From Pseudaquabacterium terrae (GTDB taxonomy: Bacteria > Pseudomonadota > Gammaproteobacteria > Burkholderiales > Burkholderiaceae_C): a stretch of DNA of 64,000 bases. The notes below the pieces were generated by a model. It was given only the letters and a program-made list of their open reading frames with translations. It was not told the origin of the DNA and ran no database searches. Below are positions 61,298 to 64,000 of the stretch, in pieces; position 1 is the first letter of the stretch; every line of letters starts with the position of its first letter. The stretch is taken from contig NZ_JABRWJ010000017.1 in assembly GCF_013266755.1 (NCBI RefSeq), positions 1-64,000 on the forward strand. Direction: 5' to 3'. Position numbers and translations under genes: made by a program.

Positions 61298-62044
61298 TCA
61301 TTCGATGGATCTCTTCATCGGGACGGCGCCCACTTCCTTCACCCATCGCTGCACGAGGTCGGGAAGTTGCTTCATGTCGTGGAAAGTCTGGTGGACGCCG
61401 GCTTCCCGCAACCGCAGGCCCTGCACCTGGTGGTCATGCGCCAATCCGGCATAGGCGAACACCGTCATGCCGGCGGCGAGTGCTGCCGACGCGCCTGCAA
61501 CGCTGTCTTCGATGACGAGGCAGCGGCTCGGCGCGACTTTCGACGATCGCGCTGCCAGCAGGTACACATCGGGCGCTGGCTTCGGCCGAGAGACCATGTC
61601 GCCTGTGAAGACCCGATCCCCGAAGGTGCCTGAAAGTCCGGTGCGACGCAGGACTTCCGTGACATAGCTGAACACGCTGTTGCTGGCGCAAGCTTTGTGC
61701 AATGGAATTTGAGACAACGCCTCGTGGATTCCGTCGACCATCGGCGCCCGGATCGCAGCGTCGAGAGCCCGACGGCGAATCGCCTGGATGGCGTCGGCTG
61801 GCAAGGGCTTGCCGACCATCGAAGCCGTGATCTGCAAGACCTCCACGATTCGGCGGCCGAGCAGCGGCGTGACGACCGGACGCACATCTGCACCCGGCCA
61901 GCACCGCTGGAGTTCGTCCACGAGTACGTCGCCGACGACCGCTTCGCTCTCGATCAGGACGCCGTCGCAGTCGCAGACTAGCAGCAGATCGGGGCGGGGG
62001 TGCGTTGGCCACATGGGCTGGGGCGCGTCGCGAGACGTGTTCAC
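61298..62044 (-). CDS. HAD-superfamily phosphatase
   Basis: This 248-residue protein has HAD motif [15 protein letters not shown] (near residues 21-34), motif [12 protein letters not shown], motif [16 protein letters not shown] and motif [19 protein letters not shown], with the helical cap of subfamily IA. It is related to, but clearly different from, the HAD protein at 6333. The start is uncertain: GTG 62044 is used, ATG 62014 is possible, and neither has a clear ribosome site. It lies 24 bp after an SDR in a cluster with a PfkB kinase, so a sugar- or polyol-phosphate substrate is likely. Confidence 0.82.
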   Translation of the reverse strand: MNTSRDAPQPMWPTHPRPDLLLVCDCDGVLIESEAVVGDVLVDELQRCWPGADVRPVVTPLLGRRIVEVLQITASMVGKPLPADAIQAIRRRALDAAIRAPMVDGIHEALSQIPLHKACASNSVFSYVTEVLRRTGLSGTFGDRVFTGDMVSRPKPAPDVYLLAARSSKVAPSRCLVIEDSVAGASAALAAGMTVFAYAGLAHDHQVQGLRLREAGVHQTFHDMKQLPDLVQRWVKEVGAVPMKRSIE

Positions 62045-62068
62045 CTCGCTGGACCGGACTTCGACGTC

Positions 62069-62833
62069 TCAGTGGAAGTGAAGGCCGCCGCAGACATTCA
62101 GCGCCTGTCCCGTCACGAAGCGCGACTGCTCGGAGGCAAAGAACAGCGCTGGTCCGACGACATCCTCAGGGGCCCCAAGGCGCTTGAGCGCCGTCGCCTG
62201 CTCCCATTTGAAGACGGCTTCCTCGCTGCCCAGATTGTTCCTTCCCATTTCGGTAAGGATGATCCCGGGACACAGTGCATTCACGGTGATTCCGTCCTCG
62301 CCGATCTCCTGAGCGAGCACACGCGTCAGGGTGACGACCGCGGCTTTCGTTGCGGCGTAGTGGCCTTGCATTGGAGCCCCCTTGCGGGCAGCGACCGACG
62401 CCATGTTGATGATGCGCCCGGACTTGCGCTCACGCATGTGGGGCACGACCGCTTGGCACATCATCAGTACACCTTTGACGTTGACGTCGAAGTGCGAGTT
62501 CCAGGTCTTGTCGTCAATGTCCTGGAGCGAAGAAAGCTTGAGGATGCCCGCGTTGTTGATCAGCACGTCGATGCGGCCAGCGGCGGCGATGGCCTGGTGC
62601 ACCGTCTGCTCGACTTGCTCCCGATTCGAGACATCGAGCAGGTACACGTGCGCTTGGCGACCGCAGCTTGAAATCTTGTCGGCCGTCTTGCGCAGATCGC
62701 GTTCGGTGCTCGGGAGGTCGGTGAGGACCACGTCATAGCCGGCTGCAGCGAAGCCGACAGCGATGGCCTGTCCAATGCCACGGCTGGCACCGGTCACCAA
62801 TGCCACCTTGCCGGTGGTGTTCTCGTCAGTCAT
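62069..62833 (-). CDS. Short-chain dehydrogenase, probable polyol dehydrogenase
   Basis: This 254-residue SDR shows ALVTGASRGIGQAIA, INNAGILKLSS, the catalytic Ser in INMASVAARKGA, YAATK and FVTGQALNVCGGLHFH; the terminal GLHFH is typical of sugar-alcohol dehydrogenases. AAGGAG lies 6 bp before ATG 62833. It sits 28 bp after the PfkB kinase gene and 24 bp before the HAD gene, so the three likely form one operon. I infer oxidation of a sugar alcohol to a ketose for the kinase; this is context only. Confidence 0.88.
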   Translation of the reverse strand: MTDENTTGKVALVTGASRGIGQAIAVGFAAAGYDVVLTDLPSTERDLRKTADKISSCGRQAHVYLLDVSNREQVEQTVHQAIAAAGRIDVLINNAGILKLSSLQDIDDKTWNSHFDVNVKGVLMMCQAVVPHMRERKSGRIINMASVAARKGAPMQGHYAATKAAVVTLTRVLAQEIGEDGITVNALCPGIILTEMGRNNLGSEEAVFKWEQATALKRLGAPEDVVGPALFFASEQSRFVTGQALNVCGGLHFH

Positions 62834-62861
62834 GAGGATCTCCTTCTTCGATAGTTCGCCG

Positions 62862-63824
62862 TCAGGCGTAAGCTGAGGTGCGCTTCGGGGTGGTGTTCAT
62901 CATCCGGACCGTCTCGTCGAACGACACCAAGTTGGCGCCGGAACCGACGCCGGTCGCCACGATGGCAGACGTGGCGGTAGCCAGGCGTGCGCAATCCCGC
63001 AGGTCCCAGTCGTGCACCAGGCCCGCGATGAAGCCGCCGGTGTACGCGTCACCGCAGCCCGACGTGTCGCGCACCTGGATGTCGTGGGCGGGTACGGCGA
63101 ACTTCAAGCCGTCGCGCGTCATCACGAAGGAGCCGTCCGCACCCAGCGAGACGGCACACGCGCGCGCCCCTTTGTCGATGAAATAGCGCGCACATGTCTC
63201 GGGATCTGCGGACCCCATCAATGCATGCGTCTCGTCGATGCTGGGCATGAAGAAGTCGACGTAGGGCATGAGCGGTTCGACCTTGGCCAGCGTTTCGCTG
63301 CGCGCCTGGATCAGGTCGAGCGTCGTGATGCAGCCTGCAGCTTTCGCATCCCGCAGCAGCGCGACGCTGGGCTCACCGTCCATCGCCAGCAGCGAACCGA
63401 CGCCGCCGAGATGGAGGACCTTGCTCTGGCAAGCGGCCGCTTGCACCGAAGGGGTTATGCGCCAATGGGCCGATGCGCCGCGGGCATGCAGCACCGGACG
63501 GGAGCCGTCCGGGCGGATTGGCAAAATGGTGGCAGACGTGGGCAAGCCCTCGATCTGTTCCATGAGCGACGTATCAATTCCTTCGCGTGCCAGGGTGTCG
63601 AGGATCCATTGAGCCTTCTCATCCGAGCCGACCGCGCCGACAGCGCGGGTACGCAAGCCGAGCCGGCCGCACGGCACCGCCGTGCCGCCGGCCGTGCCGG
63701 CGACCGTGAGCCGGATCTCGTCGAGAAAAATACGGCTGCCGCCGGGAGGAATCTCGGAAACAGGAACACCGACGATGTCGAGGATGTACGTTCCGCAGAC
63801 GCTGACGTCATAGGTGGTATGCAT
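62862..63824 (-). CDS. PfkB-family carbohydrate kinase
   Basis: This 320-residue kinase has the ribokinase fold: SRIFLDEIRLTVAGTAGGTAVPCGRLG (substrate-binding glycine segment) near residue 30 and the second signature DTSGCGDAYTGGFIAGL near 248-264 with the catalytic Asp, preceded by SLGADGSFVMTRDG. It phosphorylates a sugar or nucleoside with ATP. ATG 63824 is the first in-frame start. It leads or is early in a minus-strand cluster that continues right of the window. Substrate unknown. Confidence 0.9.
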   Translation of the reverse strand: MHTTYDVSVCGTYILDIVGVPVSEIPPGGSRIFLDEIRLTVAGTAGGTAVPCGRLGLRTRAVGAVGSDEKAQWILDTLAREGIDTSLMEQIEGLPTSATILPIRPDGSRPVLHARGASAHWRITPSVQAAACQSKVLHLGGVGSLLAMDGEPSVALLRDAKAAGCITTLDLIQARSETLAKVEPLMPYVDFFMPSIDETHALMGSADPETCARYFIDKGARACAVSLGADGSFVMTRDGLKFAVPAHDIQVRDTSGCGDAYTGGFIAGLVHDWDLRDCARLATATSAIVATGVGSGANLVSFDETVRMMNTTPKRTSAYA

Positions 63825-63878
63825 GGCAGTGAACTTGCTCCGGGAAAGTGAACCGATGCGGTCGGAAAGAGGTGGCGC

Positions 63879-64000
63879 TCAGCCCGCCCGCGACGCGGGC
63901 TGCTGACCGTAAGTGCCGTACTTCCGGAGCACGCGGTCCATCTCTTCGTCAGAAAGCGTGGGCGGCTCGCCGAAGGGAAGGCAGGCCAGGTAAAGCGTGG
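63879..64000 (-). CDS. 3' end of an unidentified gene, cut by the window edge
   Basis: The last 39 codons of a minus-strand gene are visible, with LPFGEPPTLSDEEMDRVLRKYG and the stop at 63879. The segment looks like a genuine protein C-terminus, but I cannot name the family. It ends 54 bp before the kinase gene, so it is probably the preceding gene of the same cluster. A GC-rich hairpin covers its last codons. Confidence 0.6.
   Translation of the reverse strand, partial: TLYLACLPFGEPPTLSDEEMDRVLRKYGTYGQQPASRAG

Noticed and set aside
63881-63901. GC hairpin at the right edge as a terminator
   Set aside because: It lies within the last codons of the partial gene, has no T tract and is followed by genes in the same direction that probably share the transcript.
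1-64000. CRISPR arrays, insertion sequences and rRNA genes
   Set aside because: I saw no regularly spaced repeats, no transposase motifs with terminal repeats and no rRNA sequence while reading. The only clear tandem array is the 12-bp one at 52584.

Overview
The window is high-GC, gene-dense chromosomal DNA from a betaproteobacterium, most likely of the order Burkholderiales. I infer this from protein style and gene content: the five-step hut pathway with HutF and HutG, an NrtR-type NAD gene cluster, a PEP-CTERM protein, a Bug/TctC receptor and a DUF1173 island gene. I ran no database search.

Positions 1-24,500 look like core chromosome. The end of a histidine-utilisation operon (hutI, hutG, a GNAT acetyltransferase, hutF, all joined by a few bases or by overlaps) is followed by a secreted degenerate peptidase, a minus-strand map/HAD/LysE operon and a dimethylglycine dehydrogenase-like enzyme. 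Then come a PEP-CTERM protein, an isochorismatase/AraC/hydrolase run, a cNMP-patatin phospholipase and a complete NAD salvage cluster (nrtR divergent from pncA-pncB-nadE-nadM). A zinc metalloprotease lipoprotein closes this part.

At 24,566 lies tRNA-Arg(ACG) with a terminator. A large tyrosine recombinase points at it, followed by a DinG-type helicase and a DUF1173 gene. This is the tRNA-proximal end of an integrative element; I could not find its far end. Positions 29,875-30,600 hold no convincing gene. An MHYT-GGDEF-EAL protein follows, then a decayed stretch at 33,000-35,050: an orphan receiver fragment, a short-chain dehydrogenase with two compensating single-base shifts, and a truncated, frameshifted 2-hydroxyacid dehydrogenase.

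Positions 35,000-61,050 form a catabolic block: a peptide-type ABC importer, a GMC oxidoreductase, an esterase fused in frame to a Baeyer-Villiger monooxygenase, two short-chain dehydrogenases, LysR and IclR regulators, a YeiH exporter with its LysR partner, and a TauD-type dioxygenase. It ends with a six-gene CoA operon (CaiB transferase, class II aldolase, crotonase, two-subunit CoA transferase, acyl-CoA ligase), a TctC receptor and an aldehyde dehydrogenase. A 20-bp operator-like sequence (core ATATCCCA, then GGGA or AGGA) occurs in exactly the three promoter regions that would drive the importer, the fusion/GMC genes with a divergent dehydrogenase, and the CoA operon with divergent tctC. 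I infer one regulon: import an alcohol or ketone, oxidise it, insert oxygen to give an ester, hydrolyse it, and feed the acid into CoA metabolism. The substrate is unknown.

The right edge (61,298-64,000) holds a separate sugar or polyol cluster on the minus strand: HAD phosphatase, short-chain dehydrogenase, PfkB kinase and the end of one more gene.
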